DNA of 64,000 nt from Rhodobacterales bacterium (GTDB taxonomy: Bacteria > Pseudomonadota > Alphaproteobacteria > Rhodobacterales > Rhodobacteraceae), in NCBI GenBank assembly GCA_026400355.1, contig JAPLPE010000013.1, positions 1 through 64,000 of the forward strand, in the 5' to 3' direction. Positions 46,035-54,941 of this stretch are shown here, piece by piece. The number at the start of each line of letters is the position of its first letter. Positions within the stretch are counted from its first letter, which is position 1. The translations under genes and the position numbers were made by a program. Below the pieces are notes generated by a model. The model did not search any database, was not told the origin of the DNA, and was given only the letters and a program-made list of their open reading frames with translations.

Positions 46035-46814
46035 ATGCGCATCGCTACATTCAACATCAACGGTGTGAAGGCCAGGGCCGAGGCCGTGACGGCTTGGCTT
46101 GACTCCTCCAAGCCCGACGTGGCGCTGCTACAGGAAATCAAGTCGCAGGACGAAGGCTTTCCCCGCGCACTGTTCGAAGACCGTGGCTACCGGGTCGAAA
46201 CCCATGGGCAGAAGGGTTTCAACGGTGTCGCCATCCTTTCGCGCCTGCCTCTCGAGGATGTGACGCGCGGCCTGCCGGGGGATGAGAGTGACGAACAGGC
46301 GCGCTGGATCGAGGCCACGGTGATAGGGACGCGCCCTGTCAGGGTCTGCGACCTCTACCTCCCGAACGGTAACCCCGCGCCGGGGCCCAAGTTCGACTAC
46401 AAACTCGCTTGGATGGAACGGCTTAAGGCCCGCGCTGCCGCCCTTCTGGCGACCGAAGAACCCATCATCATCGCCGGCGACTACAACGTCATCCCGCAGG
46501 TCGAAGACGCCAAACGCCCCGAGGTGTGGCGGGAAGACGCCCTCTTCCGCCCCGAAAGCCGCGCCGCCTTCCGGCGGATCGCAAATCTCGGCTTCACCGA
46601 AGCCTTCCGCACCCGCGTCTCGGGCCCCGGCCACTATTCTTTCTGGGATTATCAGGCCGGTGCCTGGGACCGCGACGACGGGATCCGCATCGACCACCTG
46701 CTGATGTCACCACAGGCGGCGGACCTGCTCAACGATTGCTGGATCGAAAAGGACATGCGCGGGCGAGAGAAACCTTCGGACCACGTCCCTGTCTGGGTGG
46801 ATATCGCCGCCTGA
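46035..46814 (+). CDS. xth: exodeoxyribonuclease III
   Basis: 259 aa, the ExoIII/AP-endonuclease fold. The metal and catalytic residues lie in MRIATFNINGVKARAE, LLQEIKSQ, AGDYNVIP, GIRIDHLLMSP and SDHVPVWVDI. It nicks DNA at abasic sites and removes nucleotides from 3' ends during base-excision repair. The ATG at 46035 opens the first strand and has GAGGTCCGCC upstream. It follows the erpA-like gene after 66 bp. Confidence 0.93.
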   Translation: MRIATFNINGVKARAEAVTAWLDSSKPDVALLQEIKSQDEGFPRALFEDRGYRVETHGQKGFNGVAILSRLPLEDVTRGLPGDESDEQARWIEATVIGTRPVRVCDLYLPNGNPAPGPKFDYKLAWMERLKARAAALLATEEPIIIAGDYNVIPQVEDAKRPEVWREDALFRPESRAAFRRIANLGFTEAFRTRVSGPGHYSFWDYQAGAWDRDDGIRIDHLLMSPQAADLLNDCWIEKDMRGREKPSDHVPVWVDIAA

Positions 46815-46852
46815 CGAGGCAAGGCAAGCACCCTGCAAGGCGCTCGCCTCGT

Positions 46853-46867
46853 GGGGTGGTGCACCCC
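46853..46867. terminator. hairpin between convergent xth and FAD-monooxygenase genes
   Basis: GGGGTG-gtg-CACCCC lies inside a larger possible fold (ACGAGGC at 46814 region with GCCTCGT just before it). It is placed between two convergent genes; T tracts are absent. Confidence 0.4.
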
Positions 46868-46923
46868 CCACAAAGCGAGGTCGCGCGTCGCACCAACCAG
46901 CGACCCCTTGACCTCGCACCCCC

Positions 46924-48078
46924 TCACCCCTGCGTCACATCCGCCCCATATAGCCAATCCATTCGCCCCAGAAACGCCCCCGGCGCTACCGCCCCCAGCG
47001 TTCTCAGCCCGGCATGGGCCACGGCCCTCTTCACACCCGAAAGGTGATAATTCACCGCATTGGCATTCGCGGCCTCAATTGCGCGCACCACCCGCGCCCG
47101 CCGCCGCCCCTGATAGAACCCCAGCGCGCGGGCCACCGACGCATCCGCATCACAGGCCGCCACCAGTACGAACGCATCCTCGATCGCCAGATTCGCCCCT
47201 TGCGCCAGAAACGGCAGCGTCGGATGTGCCGCATCGCCGAGGAGAGCCGCACCCACCCCGTGCCAGACCCCGGCGACCGGATGACGGAACAGGCCCCACA
47301 GCCGCACCTCGGTCACCCGGCCCAGAAGGGCCTGCAACTCCGGACAGAGGTCGGCAAAGGCCGCCCGGAACCCCTCGGGCGTATCCGGCACGTGCCAGCC
47401 TTCCTCAGCCCATTCCTCCTGTTCCCGGACCGCCACGATGTTAACCCGATCACCCGACAGCGGATAGGTCACCACATGCCGCCCCGGTGCCATCCAGATC
47501 CGCGCCACAGGTGCATGATCTCCAGCGACCACCGCCCGCCAGGCCACCTGACCGGTAAAGAATGGTTTGTCCCCGCCGTTCAGCGCAGGCCGCAGCACTG
47601 AATGGATGCCGTCAGACCCCACCGCCAGCACAGGTTCCAGCACCTCGCCTGACAGCAACGCAATCCGCCCCTCGGCCGATACAGTCTCCACCCGGGCCCC
47701 GGTCCGCAAGACAACGCCCGCCGTGGCACAGGCCCCGGCCAGCATGTCGATCAGGTCTGCCCTGTGAAAGAACCTGTAGGCCGGTCCCTTGAGGCCAGTC
47801 AGATCAAACCGCGCCACGCGGGCCCCCGACAACCCGTCCATCGGCTCGACCGCCGTGGCCCGTATGCCGCGTTCTGCCATCACCGCCCCAAGGCCCAAAG
47901 CCTCAAGCACGACGGCGCCGTTCGGGGTGATCTGCAGCCCCGCGCCCACTTCGGTCAGCGCGGGCGCCTGTTCCAGAACCGTCACCTTGGCCCCGGTGCG
48001 GGCAAAGGCCAGGGCCGCCGTCAGGCCGCCAATTCCGCCGCCCACGACGGCAACCGCGCGGCCCCGGTTCGCGCCCAT
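46924..48078 (-). CDS. FAD-dependent aromatic monooxygenase (salicylate-hydroxylase type)
   Basis: 384 aa group A flavoprotein monooxygenase. The dinucleotide motif VVGGGIGGLTAALAFARTG is at the N-terminus, LAVGSDGIHS is the second (DG) motif, and the FAD/ribityl motif reads LLGDAAHPTLPFLAQGANLA. Members hydroxylate aromatic acids or quinoline-type compounds using NAD(P)H; the substrate here is unknown. The ATG at 48078 lies one base after the dksA stop (TGAGATG), so it is translationally coupled to dksA, an unexpected partner for a catabolic enzyme. Confidence 0.87.
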   Translation of the reverse strand: MGANRGRAVAVVGGGIGGLTAALAFARTGAKVTVLEQAPALTEVGAGLQITPNGAVVLEALGLGAVMAERGIRATAVEPMDGLSGARVARFDLTGLKGPAYRFFHRADLIDMLAGACATAGVVLRTGARVETVSAEGRIALLSGEVLEPVLAVGSDGIHSVLRPALNGGDKPFFTGQVAWRAVVAGDHAPVARIWMAPGRHVVTYPLSGDRVNIVAVREQEEWAEEGWHVPDTPEGFRAAFADLCPELQALLGRVTEVRLWGLFRHPVAGVWHGVGAALLGDAAHPTLPFLAQGANLAIEDAFVLVAACDADASVARALGFYQGRRRARVVRAIEAANANAVNYHLSGVKRAVAHAGLRTLGAVAPGAFLGRMDWLYGADVTQG

Positions 48079-48079
48079 C

Positions 48080-48502
48080 TCAGTCGTCGCGGTGGACCTT
48101 TTCGCGGCGCTCGTGGCGCTCCTGCGCCTCAAGGCTCATCGTTGCGATCGGACGAGCATCCAGCCGCTTCAGGCTGATCGGCTCGCCGGTGATCTCGCAA
48201 TAACCGTAATCGCCTTCGTCGATCCGCCGCAACGCGGCGTCGATCTTGCTCACCAGCTTCCGCTGCCGGTCTCGCGTGCGCAGTTCCAGCGACCGGTCCG
48301 TCTCTTCAGACGCACGATCCGCGATATCGGGAATGTTGCGCGTCTGGTCCTTCATGCCGGCGACCGTGTCACGGCTGTCAGACAGAAGATCGGCTTTCCA
48401 GTTCAGAAGCTTGCGACGGAAGTATTCAAGTTGCCGCTCATTCATGAACGGCTCGTCCTCAGCGGGACGGTAGTCGTCCGGAAGGAAGACCTCGGCTTTC
48501 AT
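48080..48502 (-). CDS. dksA: RNA polymerase-binding protein DksA, single-cysteine type
   Basis: 140 aa. The coiled-coil tip NIPDIADRASEETDRSLELR keeps the DxxDxA residues needed for action in the RNA polymerase secondary channel. The zinc finger is reduced: only Cys102 (GYCEITGEPISLKRLDARPI) remains of four, the others being Thr, Ser and Ala. Such single-Cys DksA proteins are known from Rhodobacter and work without zinc. It acts with ppGpp to reset rRNA and biosynthetic promoters. GGGGAGCAG precedes the ATG at 48502. Confidence 0.92.
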   Translation of the reverse strand: MKAEVFLPDDYRPAEDEPFMNERQLEYFRRKLLNWKADLLSDSRDTVAGMKDQTRNIPDIADRASEETDRSLELRTRDRQRKLVSKIDAALRRIDEGDYGYCEITGEPISLKRLDARPIATMSLEAQERHERREKVHRDD

Positions 48503-48679
48503 CTCTGCTCCCCTTGCAAGTCCGAAAGCTGGCAATTCCAGGTTACCAGGCATCCGGCACACCCCTCTTGGCTGGCGCGTCTTTAACCCGGCAAAAGCAG
48601 AGTGTCACCCCCTGATCAGCAGTCCTTTTGCACCGTTGAAGCTGCGCTGCAGCGTGCTAGGATATTGACAAGAGACATC

Positions 48680-49537
48680 ATGAGGCGCACCCCAGTGGCT
48701 CATTTCACAGGCACCGGATCCTATGTCGCCACCGCCGACCTGACACTTGCGGTGAATGCCGCCGTACGCCTTGAACGCCCGCTCTTGGTCAAAGGCGAAC
48801 CCGGCACGGGCAAGACCGAACTGGCCCGGCAGGTTGCGCAGGCCTTGGGCCTGCCGATCATCGAATGGCACATCAAATCCACCACCCGCGCCCAGCAGGG
48901 CCTTTACGAATACGATGCCGTCAGCCGGCTTCGCGACAGCCAACTGGGCGACGAACGCGTGAACGACGTGCGCAACTACATCCGGCAGGGCAAACTCTGG
49001 CAGGCCTTTGCCGCGCCTTCAAAGGTCGTGCTGCTGATCGACGAGATCGACAAGGCCGATATCGAGTTTCCCAACGACCTTCTGCAGGAACTCGACCGGA
49101 TGGAGTTCCATGTTTATGAGACCGGCGAGACGATCCGCGCCCTGCACCGCCCCGTCGTCATCATCACCTCGAACAACGAAAAGGAACTGCCCGACGCCTT
49201 CCTGCGCCGCTGTTTCTTTCACTACATCCAGTTTCCCGACTTGGACACGATGCGCCGCATCGTCGAAGTCCATCACCCCGGCTTGAAAGAGGCGCTCCTG
49301 ACCACCGCGCTGACCCAGTTCTACACCCTGCGCGAGACGCCGGGGCTCAAGAAGAAGCCTTCGACGTCCGAGGTGCTCGACTGGCTCAAGCTGTTGCTGG
49401 CCGAGGACCTGACGCCCGAGGACCTCAAACGCGACTCGTCTTCCCTCCTCCCCCGTTTCCACGGTGCGCTGCTGAAGACGGAACAGGATGTGCACCTGTT
49501 CGAACGGCTGGCCTTCTTGGCGCGCGGGAAACGCTGA
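48680..49537 (+). CDS. MoxR-family AAA+ ATPase
   Basis: 285 aa with Walker A GEPGTGKTE, Walker B VVLLIDEIDKAD, sensor region VIITSNNEKELPDAFLRRCF and the MoxR-type C-terminal helices. MoxR proteins act as chaperones that insert cofactors or metals, together with a VWA partner. That partner (CoxE-like VWA) is encoded 2.7 kb downstream, with GNAT, DUF2927 and small membrane-protein genes between. The ATG at 48680 was chosen for the AAGAGA site and family-length start FTGTGSYVATADLT. Confidence 0.88.
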   Translation: MRRTPVAHFTGTGSYVATADLTLAVNAAVRLERPLLVKGEPGTGKTELARQVAQALGLPIIEWHIKSTTRAQQGLYEYDAVSRLRDSQLGDERVNDVRNYIRQGKLWQAFAAPSKVVLLIDEIDKADIEFPNDLLQELDRMEFHVYETGETIRALHRPVVIITSNNEKELPDAFLRRCFFHYIQFPDLDTMRRIVEVHHPGLKEALLTTALTQFYTLRETPGLKKKPSTSEVLDWLKLLLAEDLTPEDLKRDSSSLLPRFHGALLKTEQDVHLFERLAFLARGKR

Positions 49538-50202
49538 ATTCGCAGGAGGTCAGTCCATGAGGGCTGCCTAACTACAAGGGCAATGCCGGGCCAAACCGGC
49601 GCTACCCGAACCACTCCAGATCTGAGCGGGGCGGGGCTTCCAGTGGACGCACCGCCCCGCTCACGTACCGCCGCTCCCAACGGCCACCGTTTTACTCGCC
49701 TCGCAAAAGGCCGACTCCTGCCCCGGCGGGGGGGGCAAAGCCTGTGCCCTCCGGGGGCAAGGGATGGCCGAACGCTAAGGCGACCGGCCGGAAAGCGGTG
49801 ATCGCAGCGCGTGACCAAGGCCATGGCCTTGGCCATGGGCTCGTCGCCAAGCGTCAGCACGCCTGACAACCGGCTGCCAGGCAATACCAAGACCCATGCC
49901 GAGTCCCGCATTGACCGGACGAATCACCCCGCCACCCCGCCCGAATGGCCTCCAGTCCTCCCCAACGATCCCGACCCCACCTCCCCGTCCCTCCATCAAC
50001 CCGATCAACATCTTGCGCCCCGTCATTCACGCACCACCAGCGCCCTGAGTCTTCCCGGTCACGCTTGCGCGAAAAACCCGGGCCGCCTCATCGCAGGGGA
50101 TGCGCCTCCGCCCGCCCTGCGCCAGACTGGAAGACGAGCATCAGGCCCGGGTCCGCCCACCAAAGAAGGTACGCCCGGGGAGCCCACGACAAAGGACATC
50201 AG
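49538..50202. other. 665-bp non-coding region carrying dispersed repeat copy A
   Basis: No gene is supported here. The region holds repeat copy A (49622-49832) and, in its right half, low-complexity C-rich sequence whose open frames are proline/arginine-rich and lack ribosome sites. The GNAT gene begins at its end. Confidence 0.6.
49622..49832. repeat. dispersed intergenic repeat, copy A
   Basis: A ~210-bp element beginning ctgagcggggcggggcttcc with GCTTCCAGTGGACGCACCGC, then CCGCCCCGCTCAC, a GC-rich middle, GGCCGGAAAGCG, and ending in the 18-bp palindrome CCAAGGCCATGGCCTTGG. The same blocks in the same order occur in copies at 53451 and 55031. Possible role unknown; no reading frame is shared intact among the three. 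Confidence 0.7.
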
Positions 50203-50664
50203 GTGACCCAGATCAGCCCCCCCGTGGTGATCCGCCCGCTTGCCCCTGCTGATGCGGCAGGCTGGCACCGTCTCTGGACGGCCTATCTCAACTTCTACGA
50301 AACCAGCCTTCCAGAAGAGGTTTACCAGACACATTTCGCCCGCCTCCTCGGCGACGACCCGGAGGATTATTCTTGCCTCGTTGCCGAACAGGACGGCCAA
50401 CTCGTTGGCCTCGCGCACTACCTTTTCCACCGTCACGGCTGGCGTATCGAAAACGTCTGCTACTTGCAGGACCTTTACGCTGATGAAACGATCCGCGGTC
50501 AGGGTATCGGCCGGAAGCTGATCGAAGCCGTCTATGCCGCTGCCGACGCAGCAGGTGTCAAACAGGTCTACTGGATGACCAACGAGTCCAACACGACCGC
50601 CCGCCAGCTTTACGACCGGATCGGGCACTTGACCCCATTCCTGAAGTACCAGAGGCTCGCGTGA
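50203..50664 (+). CDS. GNAT-family N-acetyltransferase
   Basis: 153 aa from a GTG with AAAGGAC at 7 bp. The GNAT core is clear: VVIRPLAPADAAGWHRLWTA, CLVAEQDGQLVGLAHYLFHR, and the acetyl-CoA loop LYADETIRGQGIGRKLIEAV, ending WMTNESNTTARQLYDRIG. It transfers an acetyl group to an amine of unknown identity. The stop overlaps the GTG of the next gene (GTGA). Confidence 0.88.
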   Translation: MTQISPPVVIRPLAPADAAGWHRLWTAYLNFYETSLPEEVYQTHFARLLGDDPEDYSCLVAEQDGQLVGLAHYLFHRHGWRIENVCYLQDLYADETIRGQGIGRKLIEAVYAAADAAGVKQVYWMTNESNTTARQLYDRIGHLTPFLKYQRLA

Positions 50665-52016
50665 AGCGTCTGGCGGCTCTTCTCGTCACGCTGCTTGCTG
50701 CCTGCTCTCCGGGGCCGGGGGAAAACACCGTCTCGCGCTCGACGGTCAGCTACTCTCTCCCCCCTATGCGCATCTTTGCCACTACGCCCGCCCCAGCGCC
50801 GACGCGCCCCAACAGCGAAATGGTGCAGGATTTTCTCGACCTCGTCTTCCTGATGGAAAGCGGCCGTTCTGTTCCCACGATGACCCGTTTCGAAGGCCCG
50901 ATCTCGGTCCGCGTCACAGGTCTTGTCTCGCCCACGCTCGTCCCTGACCTGCGCGCGCTTCTCCAGCGCCTGAACAACGAAGCCGGGATCGACATCTTCC
51001 TCACCTCCGCCCCCGAAGCCTCGATCACCATCGAAGGCATCTCGCAATCCGAAATGCAGGCCGCAGTCCCCCGCGCCGCCTGCTTTGTCGTGCCTCGGAT
51101 CGGCTCGTGGGAGGAATTCAAGCGCAGCCGCCGCACGCCCGAGGTGGACTGGACCACACTCACCCAGCGCAAGGAGGCGATCATCTTCGTCCCGGCGGAC
51201 GCCGCCCCGCAAGAGGTCCGCGACTGCCTGCACGAAGAACTGGCCCAGGCGCTCGGACCGCTGAATGACCTTTACCGCCTGCCCGATTCCGTCTTCAACG
51301 ACGACAATTTCCACGCCGTCCTGACCGGCTTCGACATGCTGATGCTGCGCGCCTATTATTCGCCGGAACTGCAGAACGGAATGACCCGTGAACAGGTCGC
51401 AGCCCGCCTGCCGGGCCTTCTGGGCCAGCTTAATCCAGATGGCGCGCGCCCCGGTGGCCGCCCTGTCAGCGATACCTCACGCGATTGGATCGACGCCATC
51501 GAAACCGCCGTTTCGGGCACTGCCAGCCCTTCTCGCCGACGCGAAGCAGCGCTGGTCGCGCTCCACCTTACGACCGCCTTCGGCTGGGACGGCCCCCGCA
51601 AGGGCTTTGCCAACTACGTCTACGGCCGCCTCTATGTCTCCGAAGACCCCGCAAGGGCCATATCCGCCTTCAACACAGCCGCCAGCGTCTACAGTGCCCG
51701 CCCTGAAACCCGGATCCACCTTGCCCATGTCGCCGTCCAGATGGCTGCGTTTGCACTAAGTGCCGGCGATGCGGACACCGTGCTGACCCTCGTAAACCCC
51801 TCCATCCCGGTGGCCGAGGCTGCCCAGAACGCCGCACTCCTCTCCACCCTCCTCATGTTCAAGGCCGAGGCACTCGACCTCAAGGGCCAGAAGACCGACG
51901 CCGAGTCAGTCCGGCTGGACAGTCTGGGATGGGCACGCTACGGCTTTGGGACTGACATCAACGTGCTTGACAGGGTGCGTGATGTCTCGGTCCTGACGCC
52001 CCGCAACGAAGGCTGA
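50661..52016 (+). CDS. DUF2927 lipoprotein
   Basis: 451 aa. A lipoprotein signal (LAALLVTLLAACSPG, Cys15) is followed by the DUF2927 domain with its hallmark CLHEELAQALGPLNDLYRLP and DSVFNDDNFHAVLTGFD. The C-terminal 150 residues are helical repeats (TPR-like, e.g. ALVALHLTTAFGWDGPRKGF). The GTG start overlaps the GNAT stop. It is probably anchored in the periplasm; function unknown. The HEEL part looks protease-like but is unproven. Confidence 0.85.
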   Translation: MKRLAALLVTLLAACSPGPGENTVSRSTVSYSLPPMRIFATTPAPAPTRPNSEMVQDFLDLVFLMESGRSVPTMTRFEGPISVRVTGLVSPTLVPDLRALLQRLNNEAGIDIFLTSAPEASITIEGISQSEMQAAVPRAACFVVPRIGSWEEFKRSRRTPEVDWTTLTQRKEAIIFVPADAAPQEVRDCLHEELAQALGPLNDLYRLPDSVFNDDNFHAVLTGFDMLMLRAYYSPELQNGMTREQVAARLPGLLGQLNPDGARPGGRPVSDTSRDWIDAIETAVSGTASPSRRREAALVALHLTTAFGWDGPRKGFANYVYGRLYVSEDPARAISAFNTAASVYSARPETRIHLAHVAVQMAAFALSAGDADTVLTLVNPSIPVAEAAQNAALLSTLLMFKAEALDLKGQKTDAESVRLDSLGWARYGFGTDINVLDRVRDVSVLTPRNEG

Positions 52017-52020
52017 ACGC

Positions 52021-52191
52021 ATGATCCTTCCCCTTGGCGGAATGGTGCTTGGTGCCCTTCTAGGTGCATTCCGCGCCCGCCAGAACGGCGGTACGTTCCC
52101 CGACATGCTGCAATGGGGCGCGGCCTTTGCGCTTATCTTCGGCCTGATCGGCCTCTTTATCCTCATCATCCTGCAACGCAGCATGATCTAG
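52021..52191 (+). CDS. small membrane protein, 56 aa
   Basis: The frame MILPLGGMVLGALLGAFRAR ... ends ILQRSMI. Two hydrophobic helices (residues 3-17 and 33-51) flank a polar loop (ARQNGGTFPDMLQWG). It begins 4 bp after the DUF2927 stop and ends 11 bp before the VWA start, so it fits tightly into the operon, and its codon use is like that of its neighbours. No family name recognised; position suggests it works with the lipoprotein or the MoxR/VWA pair. Confidence 0.75.
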   Translation: MILPLGGMVLGALLGAFRARQNGGTFPDMLQWGAAFALIFGLIGLFILIILQRSMI

Positions 52192-52202
52192 GGTCCGCAC
52201 CC

Positions 52203-53390
52203 ATGTTCCTGCCCTTCTTCGAAGCATTGAGGAAAGGCGGGGTCCCGGTATCCTTGCGCGAATACCTTACCTTCCTCGAAGGCATGGGGACCGGAATCGT
52301 TACCTATGACGCGGAAGGCTTCTACCACCTCGCCCGGCTGACCATGGTCAAGGACGAACGCCACATCGACCGCTTTGACCGTGCCTTTGCGCAGGCCTTT
52401 GCGGGCCTCGACAGTCTCACCCCAGAACAGGTGTGCGAAGCGCTGGACCTGCCTTCCGACTGGCTTGAAAGACTGGCCGAAAAGCACCTGACCGAGGCCG
52501 AACGCGCCGAAATCACGGCCCTGGGCGGCTTTGACAAGCTTATGGACACGCTCCGCCAGCGCCTTGCCGAACAGAAGGGCCGCCATCAGGGCGGGTCGAA
52601 ATGGATCGGTACCGCCGGCACGTCGCCCTTCGGAGCCCTTGGCTACAACCCTGAAGGCGTCCGCGTGGGCCAGTCCGAATCCCGGCATCAGAAAGCCCTC
52701 AAGGTCTGGGACCGCCGTGAATTCCGCAACTTCGACGACTCGGTCGAACTCGGCACCCGCAACATCAAAGTGGCGCTGAAACGCCTGCGCCGCTGGGTCC
52801 GCGACGGGGCGGTCGATGAGCTTGACCTCGACAGCACGATCCGTGCCACAGCCGATCACGGCTATCTTGACGTGCAAACCCGTCCGGAACGGCGCAACGC
52901 GGTCAAGGTGCTGCTTTTCCTTGATGTGGGCGGTTCGATGGACCCCCATGTGAAAGTGGTCGAGGAACTCTTCTCAGCCGCGCGCGCCGAATTCAAGCAT
53001 CTGAAAACATTCTACTTTCACAACTGTCTCTATGAAAGCGTCTGGACCGACAACCACCGCCGGTGGACCGAAACGACGCCCACTTTCGACGTGTTGCGCA
53101 CTTATGGCAGTGACTACAAATGCATCTTCGTGGGCGACGCCACAATGTCGCCTTACGAGATAACCCATCGCGGCGGCGCCAATGAACACTGGAATACCGA
53201 AGCCGGGTCTGTATGGCTTACCCGGGCGCGAACGCAATGGCCCCAGACCCTCTGGATCAATCCCACGTCCGAGGCGCACTGGGCCTACACGCCCTCCGTC
53301 ACGCTCATCCGGGACATCGTGGGCGAAGGCCGAATGATCCCCATGACGCTGGCCGGCCTCTCCGCCGGGATGCGCACGCTGGGTCGCTGA
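52203..53390 (+). CDS. VWA domain protein (CoxE-like), MoxR partner
   Basis: 395 aa. The first 220 residues are helical (FLPFFEALRKGGVPVSLREY), followed by a von Willebrand A domain whose metal motif reads DVGGSMD (DxGxS; the first Ser of DxSxS is Gly) and ends with FVGDATMSPYEI. CoxE-type VWA proteins work with MoxR ATPases in metal-cofactor insertion; the ATPase gene is at 48.7 kb. The ATG at 52203 begins the family N-terminus MFLPFFEAL. Product target unknown. Confidence 0.87.
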   Translation: MFLPFFEALRKGGVPVSLREYLTFLEGMGTGIVTYDAEGFYHLARLTMVKDERHIDRFDRAFAQAFAGLDSLTPEQVCEALDLPSDWLERLAEKHLTEAERAEITALGGFDKLMDTLRQRLAEQKGRHQGGSKWIGTAGTSPFGALGYNPEGVRVGQSESRHQKALKVWDRREFRNFDDSVELGTRNIKVALKRLRRWVRDGAVDELDLDSTIRATADHGYLDVQTRPERRNAVKVLLFLDVGGSMDPHVKVVEELFSAARAEFKHLKTFYFHNCLYESVWTDNHRRWTETTPTFDVLRTYGSDYKCIFVGDATMSPYEITHRGGANEHWNTEAGSVWLTRARTQWPQTLWINPTSEAHWAYTPSVTLIRDIVGEGRMIPMTLAGLSAGMRTLGR

Positions 53391-53450
53391 TCGTTTCCAT
53401 TCAGCACAATCGGGTGGGCACAACCCACCATTCCATCGATCGCCATTGTG

Positions 53451-53585
53451 CGGGATCAGCGGGACTTCCAGTGGACGCGCCGTCGCGCTCACAACCAACC
53501 GTCTCCCCCGGCCCCGTTCCACCAAGCTCGCATTCGGCCGGAAAGCGTCACGGTCCGCACGAGACCAAGGCAATGGTCTTGGTCA
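53451..53585. repeat. dispersed intergenic repeat, copy B
   Basis: A ~135-bp, shorter copy. It matches copy A in ACTTCCAGTGGACGCGCCG, CGCGCTCAC, CCGTCTCCC.CGGCCCCGT, TTCGGCCGGAAAGCG and GACCAAGGCAATGGTCTTGG. The middle GC-rich block of copies A and C is missing. It fills most of the 280-bp gap between the VWA and M48 genes. Confidence 0.65.
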
Positions 53586-53670
53586 GGTTTGTTTCCCTCA
53601 GACGCGCATTCACTGAAACCTGCGCCCTTCCCCGCTTGCCCCACGCCGCCAAGCACCCCATATCTTCTCC

Positions 53671-54360
53671 ATGCTCAAGTTCTCGCCCATCCTTCTTGCC
53701 ATCGCCTATGCTCTCGTGATGTATCACTTCTCGGCCTGGCGGACCGCGAAGGAACTGGACGCGCGTTCCACCGAACTCGCAGACCCGGTCCTCAAACGCC
53801 TGACCGACCGCATGGCGCAGGCGCTCGACCTGCCCAAGATCAAGGTCCACATCTACGAAGTCGCCCCGGTCAACGGTCTGGCCAGCCCTGATGGCCGCAT
53901 CTTCATCACCCGTGGTTTCTTTGACCGCTACACTGCGGGAGAGGTGACGGCCGAGGAGATGTCCTCGGTCATCGCCCATGAACTCGGCCACGTGGCCCTT
54001 GGCCACAGCCGCCGCCGGATGATCGACTTTTCTGGCCAGAACGCCGTCCGCACCGCCATGGCCATGATGCTGAACCGCTTCCTGCCCGGACTCGGGCTGG
54101 TGATCGCGAACTTTCTTACCACGCTCGTCGCCGCACGTATGTCGCGCAACGACGAATACGAGGCCGACGCCTATGCCTCCGCGCTCCTGATGAAATCCGG
54201 CATCGGCACGGCCCCGCAGAAATCGCTGTTCCGCAAGCTCGAGGCGCTGACAGGGGCACGCGGCGGCACCGCGCCCGCATGGCTTCTCAGCCACCCCCAG
54301 ACCCACGAACGCATCGCCGCGATCGAGGCGAACGAATCCACCTGGGTCCCCCGGACCTAG
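53671..54360 (+). CDS. M48-family metallopeptidase
   Basis: 229 aa. An N-terminal hydrophobic helix (ILLAIAYALVMYHFSAW) is followed by a zinc protease domain with HELGH at 103-107 and a third ligand in RNDEYEADAYA. A second hydrophobic stretch (FLPGLGLVIANFLTTLV) suggests membrane attachment. It resembles the HtpX/Oma1 branch that removes damaged membrane proteins. The stop codon overlaps that of the opposite PIN gene in one CTAG. Confidence 0.87.
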   Translation: MLKFSPILLAIAYALVMYHFSAWRTAKELDARSTELADPVLKRLTDRMAQALDLPKIKVHIYEVAPVNGLASPDGRIFITRGFFDRYTAGEVTAEEMSSVIAHELGHVALGHSRRRMIDFSGQNAVRTAMAMMLNRFLPGLGLVIANFLTTLVAARMSRNDEYEADAYASALLMKSGIGTAPQKSLFRKLEALTGARGGTAPAWLLSHPQTHERIAAIEANESTWVPRT

Positions 54361-54941
54361 CCCAGCCGCTTCGCAAACTGGTTGAGCCGCGCCTTTTTCA
54401 TCAGGCGCCGCGGCGTCCAGTCCTCTCCCGATAACCGCGTGGCCTCTGCCGCAACGGCAGTCACGACCGCCTCGACTGCCGCCGGATCGCTTTCGTGCAA
54501 ACCGACAAGGAAATTGTCCGGGTCCACCCGAAGAAGTCCCTCTTCCGCCAGCACTCCACGCGGAAAATCCTGCGCATTCATCGTCAGGATTGCATCCGCC
54601 GACCCCGCAACCGCAGCCGCCAGCACATGCACGTCATCGGGGTCCGGCAACCACAGCCGCTGCTCCAGCCCCGGCTGGACCCCCACCATCGCCGCTGGGA
54701 ACCGGTCCATTACAACCGCCAGCTCACCCCGGGCAAAGACCTCCGCCTCCGGCCCCAGCTTCACCGTCGCCCGCGCCCATTCCTCAAGGATGCGTGCCGA
54801 CCATTTCGGCTCGAACAACCCCCGCGCCGCACAACCCAGCAGGACTTCGCGCATTACGGTGGGATAAAGGACGCAGGCGTCCAGCACGATGCGCAAGACC
54901 TTGCCGTCCGGCCGGGCTTGCTCAGAGGAGGTCAGTGCCAT
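54357..54941 (-). CDS. PIN domain protein
   Basis: 194 aa. PIN landmarks: VLDACVLYPTVMREVLLGCA at the start, then IDD/D-type acidic positions (PDPDDVHVLAAAVAGSADAI, LTMNAQDFP), the Mg-binding acids of a ribonuclease fold. Many PIN proteins are VapC toxins, but this longer form with a C-terminal extension and no adjacent antitoxin gene may be a solitary nuclease. The ATG at 54941 is used; upstream in-frame starts have no ribosome site. Its stop overlaps the M48 stop, tail to tail. Confidence 0.8.
   Translation of the reverse strand: MALTSSEQARPDGKVLRIVLDACVLYPTVMREVLLGCAARGLFEPKWSARILEEWARATVKLGPEAEVFARGELAVVMDRFPAAMVGVQPGLEQRLWLPDPDDVHVLAAAVAGSADAILTMNAQDFPRGVLAEEGLLRVDPDNFLVGLHESDPAAVEAVVTAVAAEATRLSGEDWTPRRLMKKARLNQFAKRLG

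Noticed and set aside
49811-50206. Plus-strand open frame of 131 codons in the gap before the GNAT gene
   Set aside because: It begins inside the palindromic end of repeat copy A, is Pro/Thr-rich, and overlaps the better supported GTG start at 50203.
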